From Jeotgalicoccus coquinae (lineage in GTDB: Bacteria; Bacillota; Bacilli; Staphylococcales; Salinicoccaceae), in assembly GCF_014207425.1 (NCBI RefSeq), contig NZ_JACHFF010000002.1:370148-434147 (forward strand): 64,000 bases of DNA, written 5' to 3'. The notes under the pieces are model-generated. The model did no database searches and was not told the origin of the DNA. It was given only the letters and a program-made list of their open reading frames with translations. Below, piece by piece: positions 25,813 to 35,449 of the stretch; the stretch's first letter is position 1, and each line of letters opens with the position of its first letter. The position numbers and the translations under genes are program-made.

Positions 25813-27300
25813 ATGGCAACTGCAGCATTGAAAAAACGCGTTCAGGAATTCCTGAACGGAGATAAGGGATTATATATTAATGGAAATTATGTTCCGTCAG
25901 CGAGCGGAAAGACATTTGATGTATTCAATCCGGCAACGGAAGAGTTTATAGCCAAAGTATCAGAAGCTGATGAGTCTGATATCGATAAAGCAGTACAGGC
26001 TGCAAGAGAAGCATTTGATAATGGTGAATGGACACAGATGGAAGCGGCAGAACGCTCACATATTATTTATAAACTTGCGGATCTGATGGAAGAACATCGT
26101 GAAGAACTGGCACAGCTGGAGGCACTCGATAATGGGAAACCTTATATGCAGGCGCTGGAAGATGATGTCGACGGTACGATTCAGCATTTCAGATACTATT
26201 CCGGATGGGCAACTAAAATTACAGGTCAGACAACAAATGCACTGAATGATTACCTCACATACACTGTGCATGAACCTGTAGGTGTTGTCGGACAGATTAT
26301 TCCATGGAACTACCCGCTTGCAATGGCAGGGTGGAAACTAGGTGCAGCACTGGCTGCCGGCTGTACTGTTGTAATTAAACCGGCTGAGGAAACACCACTG
26401 TCGTTATTATATGCAGCCAAATTATTTAAAGAAGCAGGATTCCCTGACGGTGTTGTCAATGTTGTACCCGGGACAGGAAGTGTTGCAGGCAACTCAATTG
26501 TGACGCATAAAGACATCGATAAAGTAGCATTTACGGGATCTACTGAGACCGGCCGCTTAATTATGAAAACTGCTGCAGACGACATTAAGAGTGTAACGCT
26601 TGAACTTGGCGGGAAATCACCGGCAGTAGTTCTGGAAGATGCGGATCTTAATGCAGCACTTGACGGCATGTTTGACGGGACGATGTATAATTCCGGTCAA
26701 AACTGCAGTGCAACAACACGCATTTATGTACAACGTAAAATTTACGACGATGTACTGACAGCATTAAAAGAAAAAGCCGAAAAGGCAGTTGTTGGACCGG
26801 GACTTGATGAAAGTACTGAGTATGGACCGTTAGTGTCAGAAAAACAATTAAATACTGTTCTCGGCTACATTGAAAAAGGTGAAGAAGAAGGTGCCAGATT
26901 ACTCACCGGCGGCTCAAGAAAAGGCGACAAGGGTTATTTTGTTGAACCGACAATTTTCGCTGATGTAAAAGACGACATGACGATTGCGAGAGAAGAAATA
27001 TTCGGACCTGTAATGTCAGTACTTGTTTTCGATGAAATTGATGAAGTAATCAAACGTGCGAACGACAGCGACTATGGTCTCGCTGCAAGTGTATGGACGG
27101 AAAGTATTAAGAAAGGTCATCACATCGCAGGCAAACTGAAAGCCGGAACGGTATGGATCAATGACGTTGGTCTTGAAATGGAAACTATGCCATTTGGCGG
27201 GTATAAAAAATCCGGTATAGGAAGAGAAATGGGCGGGGAATACGGTATTTCCAACTATATCGAAGTGAAAAGTGTTTTTGTAAATCATAAAATAGATTAA
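25813..27300 (+). CDS. NAD(P)+-dependent aldehyde dehydrogenase (AldA/DhaS type)
   Basis: The 495-residue class I/II aldehyde dehydrogenase has catalytic Cys298 in NSGQNCSATTR and Glu264 in LELGGKSP, the PWNYPLAMAGWKL cofactor segment, and the GSTETGR NAD loop. Length is normal. It oxidises an aldehyde to its acid; glycine-betaine aldehyde is possible in a halotolerant cell, but no choline dehydrogenase or GbsB is adjacent, so a general substrate range is safer. It has its own upstream region, and the next gene follows after 30 bases. Confidence 0.92.
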   Translation: MATAALKKRVQEFLNGDKGLYINGNYVPSASGKTFDVFNPATEEFIAKVSEADESDIDKAVQAAREAFDNGEWTQMEAAERSHIIYKLADLMEEHREELAQLEALDNGKPYMQALEDDVDGTIQHFRYYSGWATKITGQTTNALNDYLTYTVHEPVGVVGQIIPWNYPLAMAGWKLGAALAAGCTVVIKPAEETPLSLLYAAKLFKEAGFPDGVVNVVPGTGSVAGNSIVTHKDIDKVAFTGSTETGRLIMKTAADDIKSVTLELGGKSPAVVLEDADLNAALDGMFDGTMYNSGQNCSATTRIYVQRKIYDDVLTALKEKAEKAVVGPGLDESTEYGPLVSEKQLNTVLGYIEKGEEEGARLLTGGSRKGDKGYFVEPTIFADVKDDMTIAREEIFGPVMSVLVFDEIDEVIKRANDSDYGLAASVWTESIKKGHHIAGKLKAGTVWINDVGLEMETMPFGGYKKSGIGREMGGEYGISNYIEVKSVFVNHKID

Positions 27301-27330
27301 TTTCATCACATAAGAACAGGGGATTATAAA

Positions 27331-27801
27331 ATGAAAATTTATTTAGCAAGTCCATTTTTTGACGAAGAACAGGTTGAACGTGTAAAACGCGTGGAGAAAG
27401 CTCTGGCAGATAACCCAACAGTAACGGAAGTTTTCTCTCCGCGTCTGCAGCAGGTTGAGCACCTGGAACATGGTTCTGATGAGTGGCGCGATTTTGTATA
27501 TAACAACGACATTAAATATATTGAGTGGTGTGACGCTGTCGTTGCCGTTCATGACTATGTGGGAGAACACGTTGACCCCGGTACTGGTTTTGAAATCGGC
27601 TATGGCAAGGCATTGAATAAATTTATTGTTCTCTATCAGGAAAAAGATCCTGTAACGGAAGCGCCGGTTAACCTGATGCTGACGGATTCGCTGGATGTGT
27701 ATATTCAGGATATCGATAAACTTGCGAAATATGATTTTAATGAAAAGAAGAGAAAGAGATTCGAAAACTACAGCTTTGCGCCTATAGCCAAAGAAAAATA
27801 A
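27331..27801 (+). CDS. Nucleoside 2-deoxyribosyltransferase
   Basis: The 156-residue protein begins with KIYLASPFF and has the family's DAVVAVHDY and DPGTGFEIGYGKALNK segment, which carries the catalytic Glu and the active-site loop. These enzymes swap the base on deoxyribonucleosides by forming a covalent deoxyribosyl intermediate. A terminator follows. It is probably co-transcribed with the aldehyde dehydrogenase gene, though a functional link is not obvious. Confidence 0.85.
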   Translation: MKIYLASPFFDEEQVERVKRVEKALADNPTVTEVFSPRLQQVEHLEHGSDEWRDFVYNNDIKYIEWCDAVVAVHDYVGEHVDPGTGFEIGYGKALNKFIVLYQEKDPVTEAPVNLMLTDSLDVYIQDIDKLAKYDFNEKKRKRFENYSFAPIAKEK

Positions 27802-27807
27802 AGTTTT

Positions 27808-27840
27808 TACAGCATATTTTCAGAATATGCTGTTTTTTTA
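27808..27840 (+). terminator. Terminator after the deoxyribosyltransferase gene
   Basis: ACAGCATATT / AATATGCTGT with a 5-base loop and a T-run. Confidence 0.88.
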
Positions 27841-27919
27841 TGTTATAACAGACTGTAAAGTGAAATTGCCGATGGAAAGTTACCACAGCATATAAAAATA
27901 CATAAAGCAGGTGGCAGAG

Positions 27920-28627
27920 ATGTCTTTTGATAACCATATCGCAACGTTGAAATACGCTTTTCCGAAAACCATTCCGATTCTTGCAGGGTTTTCATTCCTC
28001 GGAATTGCTTACGGAATTTACATGAACTCGCTTGGTTTTGGACCGTGGTATGCAATTTTAATGAGTATATTTATTTTTGCAGGCTCGATGGAGTTTGTAG
28101 CCGGCAGCATGCTGCTCGGTGCATTTAACCCGCTCAGTGCATTTCTGCTGACGCTGATGATTAATGCGAGGCATCTGTTCTATGGAATATCCATGCTCGA
28201 TCAGTTCAGGGGTGTGGGAAAGAAAAAGTATTATTTAATATACGGAATGTGTGATGAGACTTTCGTTATTAACAGTACTGAAAAAGCACCGGCTCACATT
28301 AATTCAGGATGGTTTATGTTTTACGTTACCGTGCTGAACCAGCTGTACTGGGTAGGCGGTACAACGATAGGAAGTCTGTTCGGCTCTGCCGTAACGTTTA
28401 ATACAGAAGGACTGGAATTTGTAATGACCGCGCTGTTTGTCGTGATTTTTCTGGATCAGTGGATGAAGGAAAGATACCACGTCAGTTCAATTATCGGTAT
28501 TGCGGCATCTGTATTAAGCCTTGCTATCTTTGGCCCTGGGAACTTTATCATCCCGGCGATGGTACTGATTTTAATTGCACTGACGCTGATTAGAAAGACG
28601 ATGGCCAAAAGAGAGGTGATCTCGTAA
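27920..28627 (+). CDS. azlC: AzlC-family branched-chain amino acid exporter subunit
   Basis: The 235-residue integral membrane protein (about 7 TM) has AzlC features: FLGIAYGIYM, SIFIFAGSMEFV and NARHLFYGISML. With AzlD it exports branched-chain amino acids or analogues. An ATG at 27920 follows AGGTGG at 5 bases; the GTG at 27911 lies inside that site. Its TAA shares one base with the azlD ATG (TAATG), so the pair is translationally coupled. Confidence 0.92.
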   Translation: MSFDNHIATLKYAFPKTIPILAGFSFLGIAYGIYMNSLGFGPWYAILMSIFIFAGSMEFVAGSMLLGAFNPLSAFLLTLMINARHLFYGISMLDQFRGVGKKKYYLIYGMCDETFVINSTEKAPAHINSGWFMFYVTVLNQLYWVGGTTIGSLFGSAVTFNTEGLEFVMTALFVVIFLDQWMKERYHVSSIIGIAASVLSLAIFGPGNFIIPAMVLILIALTLIRKTMAKREVIS

Positions 28628-28953
28628 TGACACTAACTCAGCAAATAATTATTATTGCGTGTGTTGTACTGGGGACACTGACGACAAGATTTCTGCCGTT
28701 TTTAGTATTCAGCAGCGATAAAGAAACGCCGCAATACATAAAATATTTGGGATATATGCTCCCGCCGGCCGTATTCGGTCTTCTCGTAGTCTATTCATTA
28801 CGAGAAGTGGAAGTTACAACAATCAGCGGCTTCCTGCCGGAACTGCTCGCAGTCGGACTGATTATTATTCTGCATTACTGGAAAAAGAGTATGCTGCTGT
28901 CGATTGCAGGCGGCACGATTTTCTATATGATTTTAGTGCAGATGGTGTTTTAG
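28627..28953 (+). CDS. azlD: AzlD-family branched-chain amino acid exporter subunit
   Basis: The 108-residue protein has four hydrophobic segments and the family motif TRFLPFLVF near residue 20. It is the small partner of AzlC; the start overlaps the azlC stop by one base. A terminator follows after the 3' end. Confidence 0.92.
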   Translation: MTLTQQIIIIACVVLGTLTTRFLPFLVFSSDKETPQYIKYLGYMLPPAVFGLLVVYSLREVEVTTISGFLPELLAVGLIIILHYWKKSMLLSIAGGTIFYMILVQMVF

Positions 28954-28976
28954 ATAGATGGTATAACAAGTTAAAA

Positions 28977-29017
28977 ATATCCTTCACTCTATTAATTAGA
29001 ATGAAGGATGTTTTTTA
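28977..29017. terminator. Bidirectional terminator
   Basis: ATCCTTCACTCTA / TAGAATGAAGGAT with flanking A/T runs lies between azlD and the convergent amidase gene. Confidence 0.82.
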
Positions 29018-29812
29018 TAAGTTTTTATACAAATCTTTTCGTCTGCTTTTAAAAATAGGAATATCAGTACGGACCTGATCAATATAATCCAGATCAATCT
29101 CGGCGGTGACGACTTCCTCAGTGTCTTTCTCCGCTTCAGCCAGAATTTCTCCAAATGGATTGATTATCATTGAACGGCCTGCGAATTCAGTACCGTTACT
29201 CTGTGTGCCGACAGTGTTACTGGCAACGATATAACACTGATTTTCAATCGCTCTTGCTTTAAGCAGTGTCACCCAGTGCTCTGTCCGTTCAATTGGCCAT
29301 TCTGCAACGACGAATATAATTTTTGCGCCTGATAAAGACAAGTCCCTGAACAGTTCAGGGAATCTTAAATCGTAACAGATGGCCAGGCCAACTGTTTCAC
29401 CGTTAATTTCAAATCCTTCAGCAGATTTGTCGCCACTTTCCAGAAATTCGGGCTCATTCAGCATCGGTACAAGGTGCATCTTGGAGTATTCGTAAATCAA
29501 TTCGCCATTATTATCCATTGTAAAAGCAGTGTTATAGACACCGCTGTCTCCGTACGTATTCGGAACTGATCCGGCAACAACTGTTACATTATTATCTGCA
29601 GCCAGCTTGGCAATAAATGATTTTACCGGCTCAAGATGGTCAGCTGCGTAGTCTTTTATATTTTCGAGATCATAACCTGAAGTCCACATTTCGGGCAGGA
29701 CGACAACATCTGTGCTGCTTAAATCAGTTTCAGAGAACATGTTTTCCACTTTGTTTAAATTGGCTTCTGTATCGCTGTCGATGACTTGAAATTGAAAGAT
29801 TTGAATTTTCAT
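29015..29812 (-). CDS. Carbon-nitrogen hydrolase (nitrilase family, omega-amidase-like)
   Basis: The 265-residue enzyme has the nitrilase triad Glu41 (LPEMW), Lys111 (SKMHL) and Cys146 (AICYDLRFPELF). The last motif and length suit Nit2/YafV-type omega-amidases, which hydrolyse alpha-keto-glutaramate or -succinamate, for instance in methionine salvage. The ATG reading MKIQIF follows AAAGGAG; upstream in-frame codons to 29962 are dropped as non-coding. It is divergent from metY, which suits a link to methionine metabolism. Confidence 0.9.
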   Translation of the reverse strand: MKIQIFQFQVIDSDTEANLNKVENMFSETDLSSTDVVVLPEMWTSGYDLENIKDYAADHLEPVKSFIAKLAADNNVTVVAGSVPNTYGDSGVYNTAFTMDNNGELIYEYSKMHLVPMLNEPEFLESGDKSAEGFEINGETVGLAICYDLRFPELFRDLSLSGAKIIFVVAEWPIERTEHWVTLLKARAIENQCYIVASNTVGTQSNGTEFAGRSMIINPFGEILAEAEKDTEEVVTAEIDLDYIDQVRTDIPIFKSRRKDLYKNL

Positions 29813-29974
29813 CTTTGCACTCCTTTTATCGTTTAGAAATTTAACTCCACAGTATACGTCTAAAAACTGTATGTAAAGAAAAGCATTTCTTACCTTGCAA
29901 AATACATAGTGAGATAGTATGATTTGATTTATATTTAATATCTGAAAATTCAACCAATACAATGGAGGATTAAT

Positions 29975-31252
29975 ATGACTAACGAAAACTGGAATTTAGA
30001 AACTTTAACGATACATGCAGGGCAAACGGTAGATGATTCAAAATCACGCGCGGTGCCTATTACACAGACGACGAGCTACGTGTTCGATGACACGCAGCAT
30101 GCTCAGGATTTATTTTCTTTGGCGAAACCCGGAAATATTTATACGCGTATCATGAACCCGACACAGAATGTTTTTGAAGAGCGTATTACGGCACTTGAAG
30201 GCGGTGTGGGCGCTTTAGCTACGTCTTCCGGCCAGGCAGCGATTCATTTATCACTCTTAAATATTGTAGAAACAGGTTATGAAATTGTTGCATCTGCGAA
30301 CCTGTACGGCGGTACATACAACCTGTTAAATGTAACGTTTAAGAAAATGGGAATTAAAGTTCATTTCGTCGATCCTTCGGATCCTGAAAATTTCAGAGCG
30401 GCAATTAATGATAAAACACGTGCGGTCTTTGCAGAAACAATTGGAAACCCGCGTATCGATGTTTTAGATATTGAAGCGGTAGCGGAAATTGCCCACAGTA
30501 ACGACCTGCCTCTTATTGTCGACAGCACATTCGCCACACCTTATTTGCTCCGTCCGTTTGAGCACGGAGCAGATATTATCGTGCATTCAGCAACTAAATT
30601 TATCGGCGGTCACGGTACTTCAATCGGAGGTGTCATCGTCGACAGCGGTAAATTCAACTGGGACAACGGCAAGTTCCCCGGATTAGTTGAACCGGATGAA
30701 AGCTACCACGGTGTGTCTTATGTAAATGACATCGGACCTGCAGCGTATATTACTAAAGCACGCGTTCAGCTGCTGCGTGACCTGGGTTCTGCAGTATCAC
30801 CATTTAACGTTCAGCAGTTCCTTCTCGGGCTTGAAACGCTGCATCTCCGCATGGAGCGTCATTCAGAAAATGCGCAAAAAGTAGCGGAGTATTTAGAACA
30901 GCATTCTAAAGTGAAATGGGTAAATTATCCCGGACTTGAGAGTAATAAGTATCATAATCTCGGCAAGAAATATCTGCCGAAAGGACAAGGCGCAATTCTG
31001 ACATTCGGTATCGAGGGTTCAGTGGAAGAGATTGCGAAATTCGTCGACGGACTTGGACTGTTTTCACATGTGGCGAACGTCGGGGATTCGAAATCATTAG
31101 TGATTCACCCTGCATCGACAACACACCAGCAGTTATCTGCAGAAGAACAAATTGCATCAGGTGTGCTTCCGGAATTAGTACGTCTGTCAATTGGTACAGA
31201 AAACATCGATGATATTATCGGTGACCTGGAACAGGGATTAAAAGAAGTCTAA
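29975..31252 (+). CDS. metY: O-acetylhomoserine (thiol)-lyase / aminocarboxypropyltransferase
   Basis: The 425-residue PLP enzyme of the Cys/Met metabolism class has the PLP lysine Lys208 in [10 protein letters not shown] and the N-terminal ETLTIHAGQ stretch of MetY rather than MetB. It adds sulfide or methanethiol to O-acetylhomoserine to make homocysteine or methionine. It could draw sulfide from the same pool the cst system controls. No SAM or T-box leader is seen upstream (29813-29974). GGAGG precedes the ATG. Confidence 0.93.
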   Translation: MTNENWNLETLTIHAGQTVDDSKSRAVPITQTTSYVFDDTQHAQDLFSLAKPGNIYTRIMNPTQNVFEERITALEGGVGALATSSGQAAIHLSLLNIVETGYEIVASANLYGGTYNLLNVTFKKMGIKVHFVDPSDPENFRAAINDKTRAVFAETIGNPRIDVLDIEAVAEIAHSNDLPLIVDSTFATPYLLRPFEHGADIIVHSATKFIGGHGTSIGGVIVDSGKFNWDNGKFPGLVEPDESYHGVSYVNDIGPAAYITKARVQLLRDLGSAVSPFNVQQFLLGLETLHLRMERHSENAQKVAEYLEQHSKVKWVNYPGLESNKYHNLGKKYLPKGQGAILTFGIEGSVEEIAKFVDGLGLFSHVANVGDSKSLVIHPASTTHQQLSAEEQIASGVLPELVRLSIGTENIDDIIGDLEQGLKEV

Positions 31253-31266
31253 AAAGTAATCCTGCT

Positions 31267-31298
31267 GAAACCGTGAGAGGATATCTCACGGTTTTTTT
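31267..31298 (+). terminator. metY terminator
   Basis: AAACCGTGAGA / TCTCACGGTTT with a 5-base loop and a T-run. Confidence 0.9.
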
Positions 31299-31377
31299 AA
31301 TTAAATACAGAAACGGCCGATCGCCTGTCAAAAACAGGGTATAAGAATTAGGAATCTAAAATTTGGAGGTATGGTGC

Positions 31378-32217
31378 ATGAACGTAAACAGCTGGTCTAA
31401 AAATCTTGTGTCGGGTTACTGGCCAAAGCGCGAACCTAATTCCCATAAAGGCAGTCACGGCAAAGTCGGTATTATCGCAGGCAGTGAAACGATGCCTGGA
31501 GCAGCAGCACTTTGTGCTGCTGCAGCGGTCGAAAGCGGAGCGGGTTTAACGACGGTTAATACACTGCGGTCAGTCATTCCGATTGTTGCAGGACATGTAC
31601 CGGAAGCTACTTTTTATTACAGAGATGATAATTTGAACGGGTTTCTGGAAGGTAAAGATGCAGTCGCAGCCGGTCCGGGTCTCGGACGTTTATCGGATGA
31701 TATTATCGAGGACTTAATTACAAATTTTAATGGACCGCTGGTGATTGATGCGGACGGATTATACAAACTCGGAAGTCATGAGGATTTAATCAGAAAACGG
31801 ACAGCACCGTTAATCATTACACCGCACGCGGGCGAAATGGCACGCATTATTAATAAAGATATCGAATACGTTAACAGTAATCGTTATGAAACAGCTGCGA
31901 AACTTGCGGCAGATTACGGTATATATGTCGTGCTGAAAGGGCCGGAAACAATCGTTGCAGAGCCGGAAGGCGGATTGTGGATCAATCATACCGGCAACTC
32001 AGGTCTCGCTAAAGGCGGCACCGGGGATGTGCTGACAGGAATGATGCTCGCATTTATTGCGCAGGGGACAGACATTCAGCCTGCTGTATCGAATGCAGTA
32101 TATCTGCACGGCTATGCAGCGGATTATTTAATCGAACAGGGTGTGGCAATCGAAACCGTGACTGGATCAAAAGTAATCAATGTTTTAAGCGAATCGTTTC
32201 AGGCAGCATTAACTTAA
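31378..32217 (+). CDS. nnrD: ADP/ATP-dependent NAD(P)HX dehydratase
   Basis: The 279-residue ribokinase-fold protein repairs hydrated NAD(P)H. It carries VGIIAGSETMPGAA near residue 28, the ATP/anion loop GTGDVLTGM near 217 and the HAGEMAR segment near 155, as in bacterial YjeF C-terminal-domain proteins. The N-terminal epimerase domain is absent, as in B. subtilis YxkO. The ATG at 31378 lies 8 bases after GGAGG; an upstream TTG is dropped. The neighbouring ureohydrolase gene begins 66 bases downstream. Confidence 0.9.
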   Translation: MNVNSWSKNLVSGYWPKREPNSHKGSHGKVGIIAGSETMPGAAALCAAAAVESGAGLTTVNTLRSVIPIVAGHVPEATFYYRDDNLNGFLEGKDAVAAGPGLGRLSDDIIEDLITNFNGPLVIDADGLYKLGSHEDLIRKRTAPLIITPHAGEMARIINKDIEYVNSNRYETAAKLAADYGIYVVLKGPETIVAEPEGGLWINHTGNSGLAKGGTGDVLTGMMLAFIAQGTDIQPAVSNAVYLHGYAADYLIEQGVAIETVTGSKVINVLSESFQAALT

Positions 32218-32283
32218 AATCTTTAAATCATTGTGGGCAGGGTAGCTGAGTAACAGAATAAATAATAAAGGAGATTTACACTC

Positions 32284-33225
32284 ATGAAAGATAATATTTA
32301 CGGAAACATTCCATGTTTTTTAGGCGCAGAAAACCTTGTTAAAAAAGGTGAGTACGATACAGATGTCATTTTCTACGGTGCACCTTTCGAAGGGGAAAGC
32401 ACGTGGGGAGATTATACTGGCGTGGAACTCGGACCGAAGCAGATCCGTTCATCGTCAGCACGCTACAGCGGTTATCTGCCGGAACTCGACCACGTTGATG
32501 TGACGGAACATCTGACGTTCGGCGATGCAGGGGATGTGCCGTTTGTGGCACATGATAATGCACAGTCATACCAGAACATCGAAGATTTCTCTGCTGAATT
32601 ATGGAAAACTGGTAAGTTTCTCGTCGGATTCGGCGGCGAGCACGGTGTGACGTATCCGATACTTAAGTCGCTGGCTGACAGCGGCAAGACAGTCGGCATT
32701 ATACATCTTGATGCACATTACGATAACATGCCTGATTACGAAGGCGAAAAATATGCCCGCAATACGCCGTTTATGCGCTTATACGAAACAGAAGGAATTC
32801 GCAATGAATCGATTATTCATACGGGAATTCACGGACCGCGAAACAAACCTGACACAGGTCGCTACGCCAAGGAAAACGGTGCAGTAACGATTACGATAAA
32901 CGACATCCGCGAAGCGAAAGATTTACGTGCCTATGCGAAAGAGATTTACGATATGGCGGCAAAAGATGTCGACGTTGTTTACTTATCCATCTGCAGTGAT
33001 GTGCTGGATTTTGCATATAATCCGGGCGGTCCTGTAGACGGCAACGGTTTAACTTCATATGAATTACTTACATTAATACATGAATTCGGAAAGTACGGTC
33101 TGGCTGGTATGGACTACGTGGAAGTGTATCCGATGATGGATGCCAATCAGAATTCAGCTCACTTTGTCAGTTACGCAGTGCTCTATGTACTCGCCGGTCA
33201 CTTAAAACACTTAGGTAAAATCTGA
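32284..33225 (+). CDS. Ureohydrolase (arginase/agmatinase family) with a Cys at a metal-site Asp
   Basis: The 313-residue protein has ureohydrolase landmarks: GGEHG (His120), HLDAHYD (Asp143, His145, Asp147) and a SxxxD-type motif followed by a YNPGGPVDGNGLT segment. In the usual S-I-D-x-D motif both Asp residues bind the di-Mn(II) centre; here it reads SICSDVLD, with Cys237 at the first position and Asp239 kept. The substrate could be agmatine, guanidinobutyrate, formiminoglutamate or another guanidino compound; no arginine-decarboxylase or hut genes lie nearby. The next gene, an unusual NRAMP, starts 22 bases downstream, so the two probably form an operon. Confidence 0.82.
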   Translation: MKDNIYGNIPCFLGAENLVKKGEYDTDVIFYGAPFEGESTWGDYTGVELGPKQIRSSSARYSGYLPELDHVDVTEHLTFGDAGDVPFVAHDNAQSYQNIEDFSAELWKTGKFLVGFGGEHGVTYPILKSLADSGKTVGIIHLDAHYDNMPDYEGEKYARNTPFMRLYETEGIRNESIIHTGIHGPRNKPDTGRYAKENGAVTITINDIREAKDLRAYAKEIYDMAAKDVDVVYLSICSDVLDFAYNPGGPVDGNGLTSYELLTLIHEFGKYGLAGMDYVEVYPMMDANQNSAHFVSYAVLYVLAGHLKHLGKI

Positions 33226-33247
33226 TTAGACAGGGGATGCGATCTCA

Positions 33248-34468
33248 ATGAACAGATTTAAGGAAATATTGAAAGCACTTGGACCCGGTATGGTCATCAC
33301 CGCTTCATTCATCGGACCGGGAACAGTAACAACAATGACACGCGCCGGTGCCGGCTTCGGTTACAGTTTATTATGGGCGGTATTATTTTCTATCATTGCA
33401 ACAATTGTACTGCAGGAAATGATTATCCGGCTGGCACTGGTCACAAGACGGGGCCTTGGTGAAGCGATTTACGATTTATTTAACAATACACTTGGAAAGT
33501 TTCTTGTCGTGTGGATTTCGATGCTCGCAGTGGCAATAGGCTGTGCGGCATACATGAGCGGTGACCTGCTCGGTACGTCACTTGGTCTCGGCTATCTGCT
33601 TGGTATACCGACAAATATACTTGCACCGATTGTGGGTGTCATCATATTAACGATTGGCATACTTGGAAGTTACAAAGTTGTAGAGAAAATTATGCTCGGC
33701 TTAATGGTTATTATGGGTGTGACGTTTATTACGACGATGTTCCTCGTTAAGCCGGATTGGAGTGAAGTATTCGGCGGTGCAGTCATACCTTCGATTCCGG
33801 ATGGTTCGATTATTATGGTGATCGCACTGATCGGTACGACGGTTGTACCGTATAACTTCTTCCTTCATGCAACAGCTGTACACGAACGTTTCGACGGATT
33901 GAGAGATTTAGCACTGGCACGCTGGGATACAATTATTTCGATTACAATCGGGGGGATTATCTCAGCTGCGATTCTGATTTCTGCCGGTGCACTGATTTAT
34001 GGTCAGGAAGTCGATAACGTCGTTGCACTTGCAGGGCCGCTTGTACCGATACTTGGTGATGTATGGGCACCGATCTTTATCAGTATAGGTTTGTTTGCCG
34101 CAGGTTTCTCTTCTGCACTGGCATCACCGATGGGTGCGGCGGCAACGGTCAGCTCTTTCTTTAAATGGGAGGGCGGCATGAAGAACACGAAATTCAAAAT
34201 GATTTTCGGACTGGTTATACTGATAGGTGTAATAACATCGGCAATCGGCTTTGAACCGCTTGAAGTGATTCTTCTTGCCCAGGCATTGAACGGTGTTATT
34301 CTGCCGCTGATTGCGATTCTGATTTACATTATTGTTAACAAAAAAGGGCTTATGGGGAAACATAAAAACGGCCCGATTCTAAACATTGTCGGATTTTTAG
34401 TAGTGGCTGTCGTTTCATTCCTGGGAATTTACAGTATGATCGATGCAGTCACGGCATTTTTCGGATAA
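33248..34468 (+). CDS. NRAMP-fold transporter lacking the canonical metal-binding motifs
   Basis: The 406-residue membrane protein (about 11 TM) aligns with NRAMP/MntH by its N-terminal LGPGMVITASFIGPGTVTT and TM6 IGTTVVPYNFFLH segments. In true NRAMPs TM1 has D-P-G-N and TM6 has M-P-H; here they are Gly23-Pro24-Gly25-Thr26 and Val200-Pro201-Tyr202, so the Asp, Asn, Met and His are all lost. A Mn/Fe importer role is therefore doubtful. NRAMP-related Mg transporters also alter these sites, so another cation or an organic cation is possible. It follows the ureohydrolase gene by 22 bases. Confidence 0.85.
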   Translation: MNRFKEILKALGPGMVITASFIGPGTVTTMTRAGAGFGYSLLWAVLFSIIATIVLQEMIIRLALVTRRGLGEAIYDLFNNTLGKFLVVWISMLAVAIGCAAYMSGDLLGTSLGLGYLLGIPTNILAPIVGVIILTIGILGSYKVVEKIMLGLMVIMGVTFITTMFLVKPDWSEVFGGAVIPSIPDGSIIMVIALIGTTVVPYNFFLHATAVHERFDGLRDLALARWDTIISITIGGIISAAILISAGALIYGQEVDNVVALAGPLVPILGDVWAPIFISIGLFAAGFSSALASPMGAAATVSSFFKWEGGMKNTKFKMIFGLVILIGVITSAIGFEPLEVILLAQALNGVILPLIAILIYIIVNKKGLMGKHKNGPILNIVGFLVVAVVSFLGIYSMIDAVTAFFG

Positions 34469-34477
34469 ATAGTTAGT

Positions 34478-34502
34478 CAATGGCCCCGTAAAGGGGCTAT
34501 TG
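34478..34502 (+). terminator. Probable weak terminator
   Basis: CAATGGCCCC / GGGGCTATTG forms a 10-bp stem with a 5-base loop, but no T-run follows. Confidence 0.5.
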
Positions 34503-34577
34503 TCATTAAATTGCTTTCATCCGCCGGCATGACTTAAGATGAATAGAAATACATAAAAAACAGGGGGAGAAATATTT

Positions 34578-35345
34578 ATGAATATTGGATTAGTTGGTTC
34601 TGGGGCAATCGGTCAGTATTTATTAAAGAACATTAACGGCAGCAGCAATGGTGACTTAAATATAACAAGCGTATTCGTGCGGAATTATGATAAGTACAAA
34701 CATCTTGAAAAAGAGTATAATGTGGAACTCTTCACAGATTTAAACGAATTTCTCGCAGCAGATACGGATATTATCGTAGAAGCAGCGAATGTAGAGACGG
34801 TTAAGGCACTGCTGCCGGAAATCATTAAGGAAAAAGATACAATGCTCATCAGTATAGGGGCATTGGCCGATGAAGCACTGCTTAAAACCGTGTCGGGTGA
34901 AAATAACAAAACACTCCACCTGCCGTCAGGCGGTATCGGCGGAATGGATCTGGTGCAGAATGCGAGAGCACTAGGCAACCTGGACACTGTAACATTAACG
35001 ACGCGCAAACCCGCACCTTCACTTATTGATGAGCCGGTTGATGCTGAAACAGTAGTCTTTGAAGGAAAAGCAAAAGATGCCATCGATAAATTCCCGAAAA
35101 ACATGAATATCTCGATTATTTTATCGCTTGCAGGAGTCGGTATTGATAAGACAAACGTTGTACTGATCGCAGATCCGAAAGCAGAATTAAATAAACATAC
35201 GATTAATATCTCGGGCAGTTTTGGTGATGCGGAGTTCACAATCAGCAGCAATCCGCTGCCGGAAAACCCGAAAACAAGTTCACTTGCAGCATTAAGTGTG
35301 TACGCAACGCTTGAGAGACTGGCTGAAAACGTTAAAATCGGCTGA
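34578..35345 (+). CDS. Aspartate dehydrogenase-like oxidoreductase (NadX family)
   Basis: The 255-residue protein has a Rossmann GSGAIG motif (residues 7-12) and the DUF108-type substrate domain with HLPSGGIGGMD near residue 114 and catalytic-His-like NKHTINISGSFGD near 211. NadX converts L-aspartate to iminoaspartate for NAD synthesis; related proteins deaminate other amino acids. No nadA/nadC is adjacent, so the pathway is uncertain. GGGGGAG lies before the ATG. The preceding hairpin has no T-run, so read-through from the ureohydrolase/NRAMP pair is possible. Confidence 0.82.
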   Translation: MNIGLVGSGAIGQYLLKNINGSSNGDLNITSVFVRNYDKYKHLEKEYNVELFTDLNEFLAADTDIIVEAANVETVKALLPEIIKEKDTMLISIGALADEALLKTVSGENNKTLHLPSGGIGGMDLVQNARALGNLDTVTLTTRKPAPSLIDEPVDAETVVFEGKAKDAIDKFPKNMNISIILSLAGVGIDKTNVVLIADPKAELNKHTINISGSFGDAEFTISSNPLPENPKTSSLAALSVYATLERLAENVKIG

Positions 35346-35347
35346 TA

Positions 35348-35365
35348 ACATGACAAATGTCATGT
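35348..35365. promoter_or_regulatory. 18-bp palindrome upstream of des, candidate DesR site
   Basis: ACATGACAAATGTCATGT is a perfect inverted repeat with 7-bp arms, 3 bases past the nadX-like stop and about 85 bases before des. DesR activates des from sites upstream of its promoter in Bacillus subtilis, so this is a plausible DesR box; the assignment is inferred from position. Confidence 0.55.
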
Positions 35366-35449
35366 GAATTTACTGACAGTTTAGTCTATATGCCAATCTC
35401 TTTATCATTCATAATTAAATACGAATAGATATGGAAAAGAGGAAAGCAT

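Noticed and set aside
29813..29974. SAM riboswitch or T-box before metY
   Set aside because: The sequence lacks the conserved S-box helices and the T-box TGGNACCGCG-type element.
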